NCBI GenBank assembly: GCA_964557975.1
Contig: CAZLCG010000031.1
Location: 1 to 22,542 of the forward strand
Length of the DNA stretch: 22,542 bases
Direction: 5' to 3'
From: Fimenecus sp964557975
GTDB taxonomy: Bacteria > Bacillota > Clostridia > Oscillospirales > Acutalibacteraceae
How positions within the stretch are numbered: the stretch's first letter is position 1; each line of letters starts with the position of its first letter. Of the stretch, positions 1 through 7,609 are shown piece by piece. The position numbers were made by a program, and so were the translations under genes. The notes beneath the pieces were generated by a model. It did not search any database and had not been told where the DNA came from. It saw only the letters and a program-made list of their open reading frames with translations.

Positions 1-55
1 TATAACAGCCCGAGCAAAATAAGTCAAGATTTTAATTTAACAAAAATTTTTAACG

Positions 56-69
56 AGCATTTTTATTCG
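56..69. promoter_or_regulatory. Weak fourth ARG-box-like site
   Basis: AGCATTTTTATTCG matches the complement of the ARG box core (TGAATAAAAATTCA) at 11 of 14 positions. Its centre (62.5) lies 48 bp from the next box, which is not a whole number of helical turns, unlike the other three. It may be a weak accessory site, may serve a gene upstream of the window, or may be a chance match in AT-rich DNA. Confidence 0.3.
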
Positions 70-103
70 TTAATACCGAATTATTTAAGGCTCTCCTGTT
101 TTA

Positions 104-117
104 TGCATAAATATGCA
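104..117 (+). promoter_or_regulatory. ARG box 1 (AhrC/ArgR operator) upstream of argG
   Basis: TGCATAAATATGCA is a near palindrome that matches the TGAATAAAAATTCA core at 11 of 14 positions; the G at position 12 is allowed in the Bacillus-type consensus. Arginine-bound AhrC/ArgR hexamers bind such 18-bp boxes and repress biosynthetic genes. Its centre (110.5) is 31 bp from box 2. Confidence 0.6.
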
Positions 118-134
118 AACCGTCAGCGAAAAAT

Positions 135-148
135 TGCATAAAATTTCA
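135..148 (+). promoter_or_regulatory. ARG box 2 (AhrC/ArgR operator) upstream of argG
   Basis: TGCATAAAATTTCA matches the ARG core at 12 of 14 positions. Its centre (141.5) is 31 bp from box 1 and 63 bp from box 3, close to 3 and 6 helical turns. All three boxes would therefore face the same side of the DNA, as expected if one hexamer or several bind cooperatively or loop the DNA. Confidence 0.65.
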
Positions 149-155
149 TAATTTA

Positions 156-190
156 TGTATATTTGACTGTTAAAAACAAACAAATATACA
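156..190. repeat. Inverted repeat between ARG boxes 2 and 3
   Basis: TGTATATTTG (156-165) is repeated as the perfect complement CAAATATACA (181-190) around a 15-nt spacer. Its centre (173) is the midpoint of ARG boxes 2 and 3. It does not match the ARG consensus, so it may be a second regulator site, a bend, or simply AT-rich symmetry. Confidence 0.5.
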
Positions 191-197
191 AAAACAG

Positions 198-211
198 TGA
201 ATAAAAATTCA
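198..211 (+). promoter_or_regulatory. ARG box 3, perfect consensus, next to the argG promoter
   Basis: TGAATAAAAATTCA is an exact match to the ArgR/AhrC ARG box core. It ends 8 bp upstream of the predicted -35 hexamer, where a bound repressor would contact or block RNA polymerase. This is the strongest evidence that the cluster is repressed by arginine through an ArgR/AhrC protein encoded outside the window. Confidence 0.8.
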
Positions 212-219
212 AATAACAC

Positions 220-247
220 TTGATTTTGCCGTGAAAAGGTGTATAAT
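220..247 (+). promoter_or_regulatory. Sigma-A promoter of argG
   Basis: TTGATT (220-225), a 16-bp spacer and a consensus TATAAT (242-247) predict transcription from about position 254, giving a leader of about 37 nt before argG. The upstream DNA holds the ARG boxes. Confidence 0.75.
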
Positions 248-290
248 CCAAAAGTAATATATTTCAGATACCGTTCAGGAGGCGTAATTT

Positions 291-1544
291 ATGAATAAAA
301 AGGATATTAAAAAGGTAGTTCTCGCATATTCGGGCGGGCTTGACACATCTATTATCATCCCGTGGCTTAAAGAGAATTACAATAACTGCGAGGTAATTGC
401 CGTTTCGGGTGACGTCGGTCAGGGAACCGAGCTTGACGGGCTTGAAGAAAAGGCTGTAAAAACGGGCGCTTCAAAGCTCTATGTTCTTGATTTGAAAAAG
501 GAATATGTTGAGGATTATATCTGGCCCTGCCTTAAAGCGGGCGCTGATTATGAAACATATCTCTTAGGCACGTCGCACGCCCGTCCCTGCATTGCGAAGG
601 GTCTTGCCGAGATAGCTAAGAAAGAGGGCGCTGACGCAATCTGCCACGGCTGTACGGGCAAGGGCAACGATCAGGTTCGTTTTGAGCTTACGTTAAAGGC
701 ATTTGCTCCCGAAATGGAAATTATCGCCCCTTGGCGCGAGTGGGATATTAAATCCCGTGAGGAAGAAATCGAGTATGCCGAAGCGCATAACATTCCTCTT
801 AAAATAAACCGTGAAACCAATTATTCAAAGGATAAGAATGTTTGGCATCTTTCTCATGAGGGCTTGGATTTGGAAGATCCCGCAAACGAGCCGCAATATT
901 CAAAGCCCGGCTTTCTTGAAATGGGCGTAGCTCCCGAGCAGGCGCCCGAAGAGCCGACTTATATTACAATCCATTTTGAAAAGGGCGTTCCCACCGCTGT
1001 TGACGGCGAGGCTATGGACGGTCTTGCCATAGTTGAAAAGCTCAATGATTTGGGCGGCAAAAACGGCATAGGGCTTCTTGACATTGTTGAAAACCGTCTT
1101 GTAGGTATGAAATCGCGCGGCGTTTATGAAACTCCCGGCGGAACGATCCTTTACAAGGCGCACGAAATGCTTGAAACCATCACCCTTGACCGCGAAACCT
1201 CGCATTATAAAAAGCTTGTTGCACAGAAATTCGGCGAGCTTGTTTATTTCGGTCAGTGGTTTACTCCGCTCAGGGAAGCGCTTTCGGCATTCGTCGACGA
1301 GACCCAGAAAACGGTTACGGGCGATGTAAAGCTCAAGCTTTATAAGGGTAATGTAATAAACGCGGGCATAACCTCGCCCTATACGCTTTACGACGAGAAC
1401 GTAGCTTCGTTCGGCGAGGACGGCGGCGCATACAATCAGGCTGATTCGGCGGGCTTTATCAACCTGTTCGGTCTGCCGATTAAGGTCAAGGCGTTATTGG
1501 ACGAAAAAAGAGATAACCAAAACGCGGACGTCACCCGCATTTAA
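291..1544 (+). CDS. argG: Argininosuccinate synthase
   Basis: This enzyme joins citrulline and aspartate using ATP to give argininosuccinate, the penultimate step of arginine synthesis in the cytoplasm. The 417-aa product has the N-terminal PP-loop AYSGGLDTS (residues 12-20) that binds ATP pyrophosphate, and the conserved CHGCTGKGNDQ block at 118-128. Length is normal for the family (about 400 aa). The start is fixed by AGGAGG at 277-282, 8 nt upstream of the ATG. It is the first gene after the ARG-box promoter and is followed by argH after a 146-bp gap. The family is unmistakable. Confidence 0.97.
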   Translation: MNKKDIKKVVLAYSGGLDTSIIIPWLKENYNNCEVIAVSGDVGQGTELDGLEEKAVKTGASKLYVLDLKKEYVEDYIWPCLKAGADYETYLLGTSHARPCIAKGLAEIAKKEGADAICHGCTGKGNDQVRFELTLKAFAPEMEIIAPWREWDIKSREEEIEYAEAHNIPLKINRETNYSKDKNVWHLSHEGLDLEDPANEPQYSKPGFLEMGVAPEQAPEEPTYITIHFEKGVPTAVDGEAMDGLAIVEKLNDLGGKNGIGLLDIVENRLVGMKSRGVYETPGGTILYKAHEMLETITLDRETSHYKKLVAQKFGELVYFGQWFTPLREALSAFVDETQKTVTGDVKLKLYKGNVINAGITSPYTLYDENVASFGEDGGAYNQADSAGFINLFGLPIKVKALLDEKRDNQNADVTRI

Positions 1545-1590
1545 AGCTGAGAAGCGGGTTCCGATTTAAACGGGTGATCATCACAAAGCG

Positions 1591-1613
1591 TAGGGCGGAG
1601 CTTGCTCCCGCCG
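1591..1613. repeat. GC-rich hairpin in the argG-argH gap (REP-like)
   Basis: GGCGGAG (1594-1600), a CTTG loop, and CTCCCGCC (1604-1612 region, one bulged C) form a strong hairpin in an otherwise plain spacer. No T-run follows, so it is not a simple terminator. Its form (TAGGGCGG ... CCGCCGCA) is like the short dispersed palindromes scattered between genes of gut Clostridia; that it belongs to a dispersed family is inference. A second weak hairpin (CAAAGG/CCTTTG) lies at about 1630-1652. Confidence 0.45.
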
Positions 1614-1690
1614 CATACGAAAAACACGGCAAAGGACATTTCCCGCCCTTTGTCGTATTATGCTAATTCAGGTAAAACAGGTGAAAACTT

Positions 1691-3061
1691 ATGCAGCTTT
1701 GGCAGGGTAGATTTCAAAAGGCGATTGACCCGAAAACAAACGATTTTAATTCTTCAATAAAAATTGACAGCCGCATGTATAAAGAGGATATTGACGGCAG
1801 TATCGCGCACGCTTCAATGCTTGCGGCGCAGGGGATCATAAGCGCGGAGGATCTGGCGGCAATCGTCGACGGATTAAATTCTATTAAAACCGATATTGAC
1901 AGCGGTAAGCTTCTTATCGACCCCAACGCGGAGGATATTCACACCTTTGTTGAGGGCGAGCTGACCGCGCGTATAGGCGCGGCGGGCAAAAAGCTTCACA
2001 CCGCAAGAAGCCGTAACGATCAGGTTGCGCTTGATATAAGGCTGTATTTAAGAAAAGAATGTGACGCCCTCTATGCGCAGCTTACAGAGCTTATTGACGT
2101 AATTCTAAATAAAGCCGAGCGGTATCACGACGCGGTAATGCCGGGGTACACTCATATGCAGAGAGCCCAGCCCATAACCTTTGGGCATCATCTTATGGCA
2201 TACGCCGAGATGCTGCTGCGTGACAAGGCGCGTTTGTCTGACGCAAAAAAGCGTATGAATTATTCCCCTCTCGGCGCGTGCGCGCTGGCAGGCACTACTT
2301 ATAACACCGACCGTGAGATGACGGCGCGTGATTTGGGCTTTGACGGAGTAATGCAAAATTCGCTTGACGCGGTGTCCGACCGCGATTTTTGTATGGAGCT
2401 TGCAAGCGCGCTGTCGATTTTGACGGTGCATCTTTCCCGTTTTTCGGAAGAAATTGTGCTTTGGTGCTCGTGGGAGTTTAAATTTATCGAGCTTGACGAC
2501 GCGTTTTCGACAGGCTCGTCGATTATGCCGCAAAAGAAAAATCCCGATATTACAGAGCTTATAAGGGGAAAATCGGGGCGTGTAGTCGGTGACTTAATGA
2601 CGCTTCTGACAGTTATGAAAGGTCTCCCGCTCGCCTATAATAAGGATATGCAGGAGGATAAGGAAGCGATTTTTGACGCTTTTGACACCGTTAAAATGTG
2701 CCTTACCGCTTTTATTCCGATGCTCGACACTATGACCGCGTTTCCCGAAAATATGCGCAAAGCCGCGGCGGGCGGCTTTATCAACGCCACGGACTGCGCC
2801 GATTACCTTGTAGGTAAAGGTCTGCCTTTCCGTGACGCGTATAAAGCGACGGGTGAAATCGTTGCCCTTTGTATAAAAAAAGGCTTGACGCTCGAAGCTT
2901 TGCCTATTGAAGAATATAAAAGGATTTGTGATTTATTCGACGACGGCGTTTATTCTGCAATCAATCTCGATAAGTGTGTAAATGACAGAACCTCTCTCGG
3001 CGGTCCCGCGCCGAAAAACGTGCTTTTACAGATAGAGAGAGTAAGAAATTTAAATCGGTAA
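1691..3061 (+). CDS. argH: Argininosuccinate lyase
   Basis: This enzyme splits argininosuccinate to arginine and fumarate, the last step of the pathway. The 456-aa product has the fumarase/aspartase superfamily signature GSSIMPQKKNP at residues 275-285, which carries the catalytic serine loop, and the substrate-binding stretch HTARSRNDQVALD near residue 104. Length is typical (about 460 aa). AGGTGA at 1679-1684 sits 6 nt before the ATG and decides the start. It lies directly behind argG in the same direction, with argC 67 bp downstream. The hairpin in the argG-argH gap could adjust the relative amounts of the two. Confidence 0.97.
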   Translation: MQLWQGRFQKAIDPKTNDFNSSIKIDSRMYKEDIDGSIAHASMLAAQGIISAEDLAAIVDGLNSIKTDIDSGKLLIDPNAEDIHTFVEGELTARIGAAGKKLHTARSRNDQVALDIRLYLRKECDALYAQLTELIDVILNKAERYHDAVMPGYTHMQRAQPITFGHHLMAYAEMLLRDKARLSDAKKRMNYSPLGACALAGTTYNTDREMTARDLGFDGVMQNSLDAVSDRDFCMELASALSILTVHLSRFSEEIVLWCSWEFKFIELDDAFSTGSSIMPQKKNPDITELIRGKSGRVVGDLMTLLTVMKGLPLAYNKDMQEDKEAIFDAFDTVKMCLTAFIPMLDTMTAFPENMRKAAAGGFINATDCADYLVGKGLPFRDAYKATGEIVALCIKKGLTLEALPIEEYKRICDLFDDGVYSAINLDKCVNDRTSLGGPAPKNVLLQIERVRNLNR

Positions 3062-3128
3062 ATATGGGAATCGCCAAGGGGCTTTTGCCTCACCATAATA
3101 TATGATACAGTAAAGCGAGAAAATCAAA

Positions 3129-4061
3129 ATGATAAAAGTGTTTATTGACGGCTCACAGGGCACAACGGGCTTGAAAATCTTTGACCGTCTGAAAACAAGA
3201 AAAGATATTGAGCTTATAACGCTTCCCGAGGAATTGAGAAAGGATACTTCCGCCCGTAAAGAGGCTTTAAATTCGGCGGATATCGCGTTCCTTTGCCTGC
3301 CCGACGAGGCGGCGGCAGAGGCGGTAAGCCTTATTGAAAACGACAGCACAACAGTATTTGACACCTCTACCGCGCACAGGACGCAGGAGGGGTGGACTTA
3401 CGGCTTTCCCGAGCTTTCCGAAGAATTAAGAAACAGACTTATAAGCTCCGACAGAATTGCCGTGCCGGGCTGTTATGCAAGCGGCTTTATCGCCCTTGTA
3501 AAGCCCTTGGTTGACAGCGGCTTTTTAACCCCCGAAAAAGGGCTTATCTGCCATGCAGTATCGGGTTACAGCGGCGCGGGCAAAAAGGGTGTTGCTCAGT
3601 ATGAGGCGCCCGACAGAGCGGTCTGCCTCGACTCCCCGAGGGAGTATGCTCTCACCCAGCAGCACAAGCATTTAAAAGAAATGAAAATAATATCGGGGCT
3701 TAAAAACGAGCCGATTTTCTGCCCGTATGTGTGCGATTATTACAGCGGTATGCTTGTAACCGTTCCGATTTTCAGATCCGATTTAAACGGCGGCAAAACA
3801 GCAGAGGATATAAAAGAGCTTTATAAGCGAAAATACCGCACTGAAATCGTGAAGTTTAAAGACGCTTTTGACGATAACGGCTTTTATGCTTCAAACGCGA
3901 AATCGGGCTTTGACAGTATGGAAATCACCGTAAGCGGCAATGAGGAGAGAATACTTCTTGTCGCGAGATACGACAACCTCGGCAAGGGAGCGTCGGGTGC
4001 GGCGATCGAGTGTATGAATATCAGAATGGGTTTAAAGCCCGAAACGGGTTTAAAATTATAA
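3129..4061 (+). CDS. argC: N-acetyl-gamma-glutamyl-phosphate reductase, short (type 2) form
   Basis: This enzyme reduces N-acetylglutamyl phosphate to the semialdehyde with NADPH. The 310-aa product opens with an NADPH-binding GSQGTTG (residues 8-14) and has the catalytic cysteine in VPGCYASG (C115), followed by the GYSGAGKKG block. It is shorter than the common ~345-aa ArgC and has the FIDGxxGTTG start of the short type 2 subfamily. The ribosome site is poor (AAAGCGAG), which hints at coupling to or read-through from argH. argJ follows after 32 bp. The function is supported by both motifs and the setting between argH and argJ. Confidence 0.94.
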   Translation: MIKVFIDGSQGTTGLKIFDRLKTRKDIELITLPEELRKDTSARKEALNSADIAFLCLPDEAAAEAVSLIENDSTTVFDTSTAHRTQEGWTYGFPELSEELRNRLISSDRIAVPGCYASGFIALVKPLVDSGFLTPEKGLICHAVSGYSGAGKKGVAQYEAPDRAVCLDSPREYALTQQHKHLKEMKIISGLKNEPIFCPYVCDYYSGMLVTVPIFRSDLNGGKTAEDIKELYKRKYRTEIVKFKDAFDDNGFYASNAKSGFDSMEITVSGNEERILLVARYDNLGKGASGAAIECMNIRMGLKPETGLKL

Positions 4062-4093
4062 CTGTTGATAGGTAATTTGAAAGGGATATTCGG

Positions 4094-5314
4094 ATGAATA
4101 TAAAGTTTATTGACGGCGGAGTTTGCGCGCCCGAGGGCTTTAAGGCAAACGGGGTTCACTGCGGAATCCGCAAAAATAAAGAGAAAAAGGATTTGGCGCT
4201 GATTGTCTGCGAAAAGGAATGCGACGCAGCGGCGGTATATACTCAAAACCTTGTATACGGCGCGCCTATTACCGTTACACGTGAGAATATCGCGGACGGC
4301 AAAGCAAGGGCGATCGTCTGTAATTCGGGAATAGCCAACACCTGCAGTGTCGACGGCATTGAAAAGGCGCGTGCAATGTGCGAAATAACCGCAAACGCGC
4401 TCGGAATTAAGTCTGCCGATATAATAGTTGCTTCAACGGGCGTTATCGGCAGGCCGATTGAAATCGAGCCCATTGAAAGCGGTATGCCGAGGCTCGTTTC
4501 GGGGCTTAATAAAAACGGATCCGACGGCGCGGCGCGCGCCATTATGACCACCGACACCGTAAAAAAGGAGTTTGCCTGTGAATTTTTGCTCGGCGGCAGG
4601 ACTTGCCGAATCGGCGCGATTTCAAAGGGCTCGGGTATGATTCACCCCAATATGGCGACTATGCTCGGCTTTATCACGACCGACGCCGACATTTCCGCTG
4701 AAATGCTTAAAAAATCCCTGCTGTCGGTTGTTAAAGACAGCTTTAATATGCTTTCTGTCGACGGCGATACATCTACAAACGATACGGTTGCTGTTATTGC
4801 TTCGGGGCTTTGCAAAAACGCCCGAATTGAAACCGAAAATGAGGATTACGGCGTATTTACTTTTGCGCTTGCGGCAATTTGCGAAAAGCTCGTAAAATTG
4901 ATGGCGAAGGACGGCGAGGGCGCGACAAAGCTTGTAATGTGCGAGGTTGAGAACGCAAAGACGAAAGAAATTGCAAGGATCTGCGCTAAGTCCGTTATCC
5001 GTTCGCCGCTTGTAAAGACCATGATGTTCGGCGCGGACGCTAACTGCGGCAGAATCCTCTGCGCTCTCGGCTATTCGGGCGCGGATATTGACGCTTCAAA
5101 GATTAACGTTGAATACGTATCGGCGAAGGGCGGTATTTTTGTTTGCCGAAACGGCGTTGTTATTGATTTCTCCGAAGAAAAGGCAAAAGAGATTTTGCTG
5201 GAGAATGAAATCACGGTAAAGGTTAATCTGAATGACGGGGAATGTTCGGCAACCGCTTACGGGTGCGATTTAACATATGATTATGTCAAAATAAACGGTG
5301 ACTACCGCACCTGA
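4094..5314 (+). CDS. argJ: Glutamate N-acetyltransferase / amino-acid acetyltransferase (ArgJ)
   Basis: ArgJ moves the acetyl group from N-acetylornithine to glutamate, so the acetylated pathway runs as a cycle; bifunctional forms also use acetyl-CoA. The 406-aa precursor cleaves itself in front of the nucleophilic threonine in KGSGMIHPNMATML (T189), giving alpha and beta chains. Length and the C-terminal LTYDYVKING block are normal. The ribosome site is AAAGGGA, 7-8 nt before the ATG. No argA or argE is seen here, which favours a bifunctional enzyme, but sequence reading alone cannot settle this. The stop codon lies inside the left arm of the long hairpin at 5304-5425. Confidence 0.95.
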   Translation: MNIKFIDGGVCAPEGFKANGVHCGIRKNKEKKDLALIVCEKECDAAAVYTQNLVYGAPITVTRENIADGKARAIVCNSGIANTCSVDGIEKARAMCEITANALGIKSADIIVASTGVIGRPIEIEPIESGMPRLVSGLNKNGSDGAARAIMTTDTVKKEFACEFLLGGRTCRIGAISKGSGMIHPNMATMLGFITTDADISAEMLKKSLLSVVKDSFNMLSVDGDTSTNDTVAVIASGLCKNARIETENEDYGVFTFALAAICEKLVKLMAKDGEGATKLVMCEVENAKTKEIARICAKSVIRSPLVKTMMFGADANCGRILCALGYSGADIDASKINVEYVSAKGGIFVCRNGVVIDFSEEKAKEILLENEITVKVNLNDGECSATAYGCDLTYDYVKINGDYRT

Positions 5315-5425
5315 TTTACAATAGCGGCGCACCTTGCACTTTTCCGCAACGCCCGCTCGCGTATAGAATATACGCTTCGGCGTTTTGAAAAGCACAATCT
5401 GCACCGCTCTTGTAAATCAGGCGGT
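5304..5425. repeat. ~112-bp near-perfect inverted repeat between argJ and argB
   Basis: CCTGATTTACAA (5310-5321) is matched by TTGTAAATCAGG (5410-5421). Pairing continues inward with few mismatches (AGCGG with CCGCT, TTGCACTTTTC with GAAAAGCACAA), then AACGCC (5348-5353) with GGCGTT (5379-5384), then GCGTATA (5359-5365) with TATACGC (5369-5375) around a GAA loop. ACCG and CGGT extend it outward across a 2-nt bulge. As RNA it is one long hairpin; as DNA it resembles a MITE. The argJ stop TGA (5312-5314) is in the left arm. There is no T-run and no clear target duplication. Confidence 0.8.
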
Positions 5426-5531
5426 TACAGATGATTTGTGCAGATATAATTGAAAAGTTTAATTATTCTCTTTTTCTCCCTCTGACGTGGGGCAAAGAGT
5501 AAGTTTTATTTCTTATGTTTCGGAGGCAACT

Positions 5532-6398
5532 ATGGATATTTCAAAAATTTCAAACGCCGACCGCAGTAAGGTACTTGTTCAGGCGCTCCCGTATATTCAG
5601 AAGTACCAAAGCAAGACGGTTGTAATAAAATACGGCGGCAACGCCATGGTAAATGAGGATTTACAGGACGCCGTTATGACTGACATTGTACTTCTGCGTT
5701 CAGTGGGAGTTAATATAGTTCTCGTACACGGCGGAGGACCTGAAATATCCGATATGCTTAAAAAGGTCGGCAGAGAGTCAAAATTTGTAAACGGGCTTCG
5801 ATATACGGACGGGGAAACCGTCGATATAGTCCAAATGGTTCTTGCAGGCAAGGTCAATAAGCATCTCGTTTCGCTTCTTTCAAAGCACGGCGGCAATGCT
5901 ATAGGACTTTGCGGACTTGACGGCGAAATGATAAAGGCGAAGAAATTTGAAAAATTTGACGTCGGCTTCGTCGGCGAGATTACGGAAATAAACACGGACG
6001 TAATTAAATATACGCTTGAAAATGCGTATATTCCCGTGGTTTCGACAGTGGCGTCGGGCGAGAACGGCGAGGTTTACAACATCAACGCCGACACCGCCGC
6101 CGCGCAGATTGCCGCCGCTCTTCACGCCGAAAAGCTTTTGCTTATGACGGATATATCGGGGCTTTTAAAGGACAAGGATGATGAAAGCACGTTAATTCAG
6201 GACGTTCACGTTTCGGAAATTCCGTCGCTTAAGGCTCAGGGCATTATTTCCGGCGGTATGATTCCGAAAATCGACTGCTGTGTTGAGGCTGTAAGGCGCG
6301 GGGTTTCGCAGACCAACATAATTGACGGCAGGATACCTCACTCTATTCTTATAGAATTATTCTCTGATGAGGGCTTGGGAACAATGTTCCACGGATGA
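5532..6398 (+). CDS. argB: Acetylglutamate kinase, arginine-sensitive type
   Basis: ArgB phosphorylates N-acetylglutamate with ATP and is usually the controlled step when ArgJ recycles the acetyl group. GGAGG at 5522-5526 lies 5 nt before the ATG at 5532, so the 288-aa product starts there and not at the in-frame GTG at 5487. It has the kinase glycine motif KYGGNAM (residues 33-39), a GGGPEIS loop, and the C-terminal HSILIELFSDEGLGTMF. The N-terminal helix before the kinase core (ALPYIQKYQSK) is the feature that lets arginine-inhibited enzymes form hexamers; inhibition by arginine is therefore inferred. Its end overlaps argD. Confidence 0.95.
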   Translation: MDISKISNADRSKVLVQALPYIQKYQSKTVVIKYGGNAMVNEDLQDAVMTDIVLLRSVGVNIVLVHGGGPEISDMLKKVGRESKFVNGLRYTDGETVDIVQMVLAGKVNKHLVSLLSKHGGNAIGLCGLDGEMIKAKKFEKFDVGFVGEITEINTDVIKYTLENAYIPVVSTVASGENGEVYNINADTAAAQIAAALHAEKLLLMTDISGLLKDKDDESTLIQDVHVSEIPSLKAQGIISGGMIPKIDCCVEAVRRGVSQTNIIDGRIPHSILIELFSDEGLGTMFHG

Positions 6399-7600
6399 TG
6401 TTCAAAACACGGATTGGATTGATTGAAATGACATTTGACGAGATTAAACAGACGGCGGATAAATATTTAATGCCGACCTACGCGCATTTCCCCGTCGCGC
6501 TTGAAAGCGGGAAAAACGCGACCTATATCGGCGCTGACGGCAGGGAATACATTGATTTTACCTCGGGTATAGGAGTTAATGTGTTCGGTGCGGCTGACGG
6601 CGGCTGGAAAAATGCCGTTAAAAATCAGCTCGACAAATTACAGCACACCTCAAATCTTTATTATAACGAAACCGTTGCCGAAGCAGCAAAGCTTATCTGT
6701 GAAAAATCGGGATTTTCCAAGGTTCTTTTCTGTAACTCGGGCGCTGAGGCAAACGAATGCGCTATAAAGCTTGCAAGAAAATACAGCTTTGACAAATACG
6801 GCGAGGGCAGACATAATATTATTACGCTTGTAAACTCCTTTCACGGCAGAACGCTTGCCACCATTACGGCGACGGGGCAGGAGCATTACCACAAATTCTT
6901 TGATCCCTTTGTCGCGGGTTTTCTGTATACGGAGTCGGGCGATAAGGAGCAGTTAAAAAAATTACTTGACGGCTCGGTCTGCGCTGTTATAATGGAAGTA
7001 ATACAGGGCGAGGGAGGAGTTATTGAAACCCCTGTCGAGTTTATTAAATATGCCCGTGAGCTTTGCTCTCAAAACGACGTTATTTTAATTTTTGACGAGG
7101 TTCAGACGGGAATAGGCAGAACAGGAAAGCTGTTTGCTTACGAAAACGCGGGCGTTAAGCCCGATGTTGTAACTGCGGCAAAGGGCATAGGCGGAGGGCT
7201 TCCCATGGGAGCGTGCCTTTGCACGGAAAAGTATGCTCAAACTCTCACGGTCGGAACTCACGGCACGACCTTCGGCGGAAATCCCGTTGCGTGCGCCGGC
7301 TCAATAGAGATCTTAAAGCGTATTGACGAGCGTTTTCTTGAAGAAGTTAGGGAAAAGGGAGAGTACATAAAAGAAAAACTTTCCGAAATTCCCGAAATTA
7401 AAGAGGTCAGGGGTATGGGGCTTATGCTCGGTATTGACCTTAAAACCAAAAAAGCGGGCGATGCTGCCGCCGCTTTATGCGGCGAAGGTCTTTTGATTTT
7501 AACCGCAAAAACCTCTTTGCGAATGCTCCCGCCGCTTACAATTACATATGACGAAATAGACAAGGGCATTGAAATATTAAAAAAAGAACTTATGAAATGA
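6395..7600 (+). CDS. argD: Acetylornithine aminotransferase
   Basis: This PLP enzyme converts N-acetylglutamate semialdehyde to N-acetylornithine with glutamate as amino donor. The class III aminotransferase features are present: FCNSGAEANECAIKLARKY, FDEVQTGIGRTG, and the PLP lysine in TAAKGIGGG (K263 counted from 6395). The ATG at 6395 overlaps the argB stop as ATGA, which suggests translational coupling. A second ATG at 6428 (MTFDEIKQ...) matches the usual N-terminus of clostridial ArgD better and would give 390 aa. Neither has a strong ribosome site, so the start is uncertain while the identity is not. Confidence 0.94.
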   Translation: MMFKTRIGLIEMTFDEIKQTADKYLMPTYAHFPVALESGKNATYIGADGREYIDFTSGIGVNVFGAADGGWKNAVKNQLDKLQHTSNLYYNETVAEAAKLICEKSGFSKVLFCNSGAEANECAIKLARKYSFDKYGEGRHNIITLVNSFHGRTLATITATGQEHYHKFFDPFVAGFLYTESGDKEQLKKLLDGSVCAVIMEVIQGEGGVIETPVEFIKYARELCSQNDVILIFDEVQTGIGRTGKLFAYENAGVKPDVVTAAKGIGGGLPMGACLCTEKYAQTLTVGTHGTTFGGNPVACAGSIEILKRIDERFLEEVREKGEYIKEKLSEIPEIKEVRGMGLMLGIDLKTKKAGDAAAALCGEGLLILTAKTSLRMLPPLTITYDEIDKGIEILKKELMK

Positions 7601-7609
7601 GGAATAAAA

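Noticed and set aside
5441..5500. Promoter (TATAAT at 5445-5450) and CTCTTT/AAAGAG hairpin upstream of argB
   Set aside because: No acceptable -35 at the right spacing, and the stem is short with internal loops. An argB promoter here is possible but not supported enough to list.
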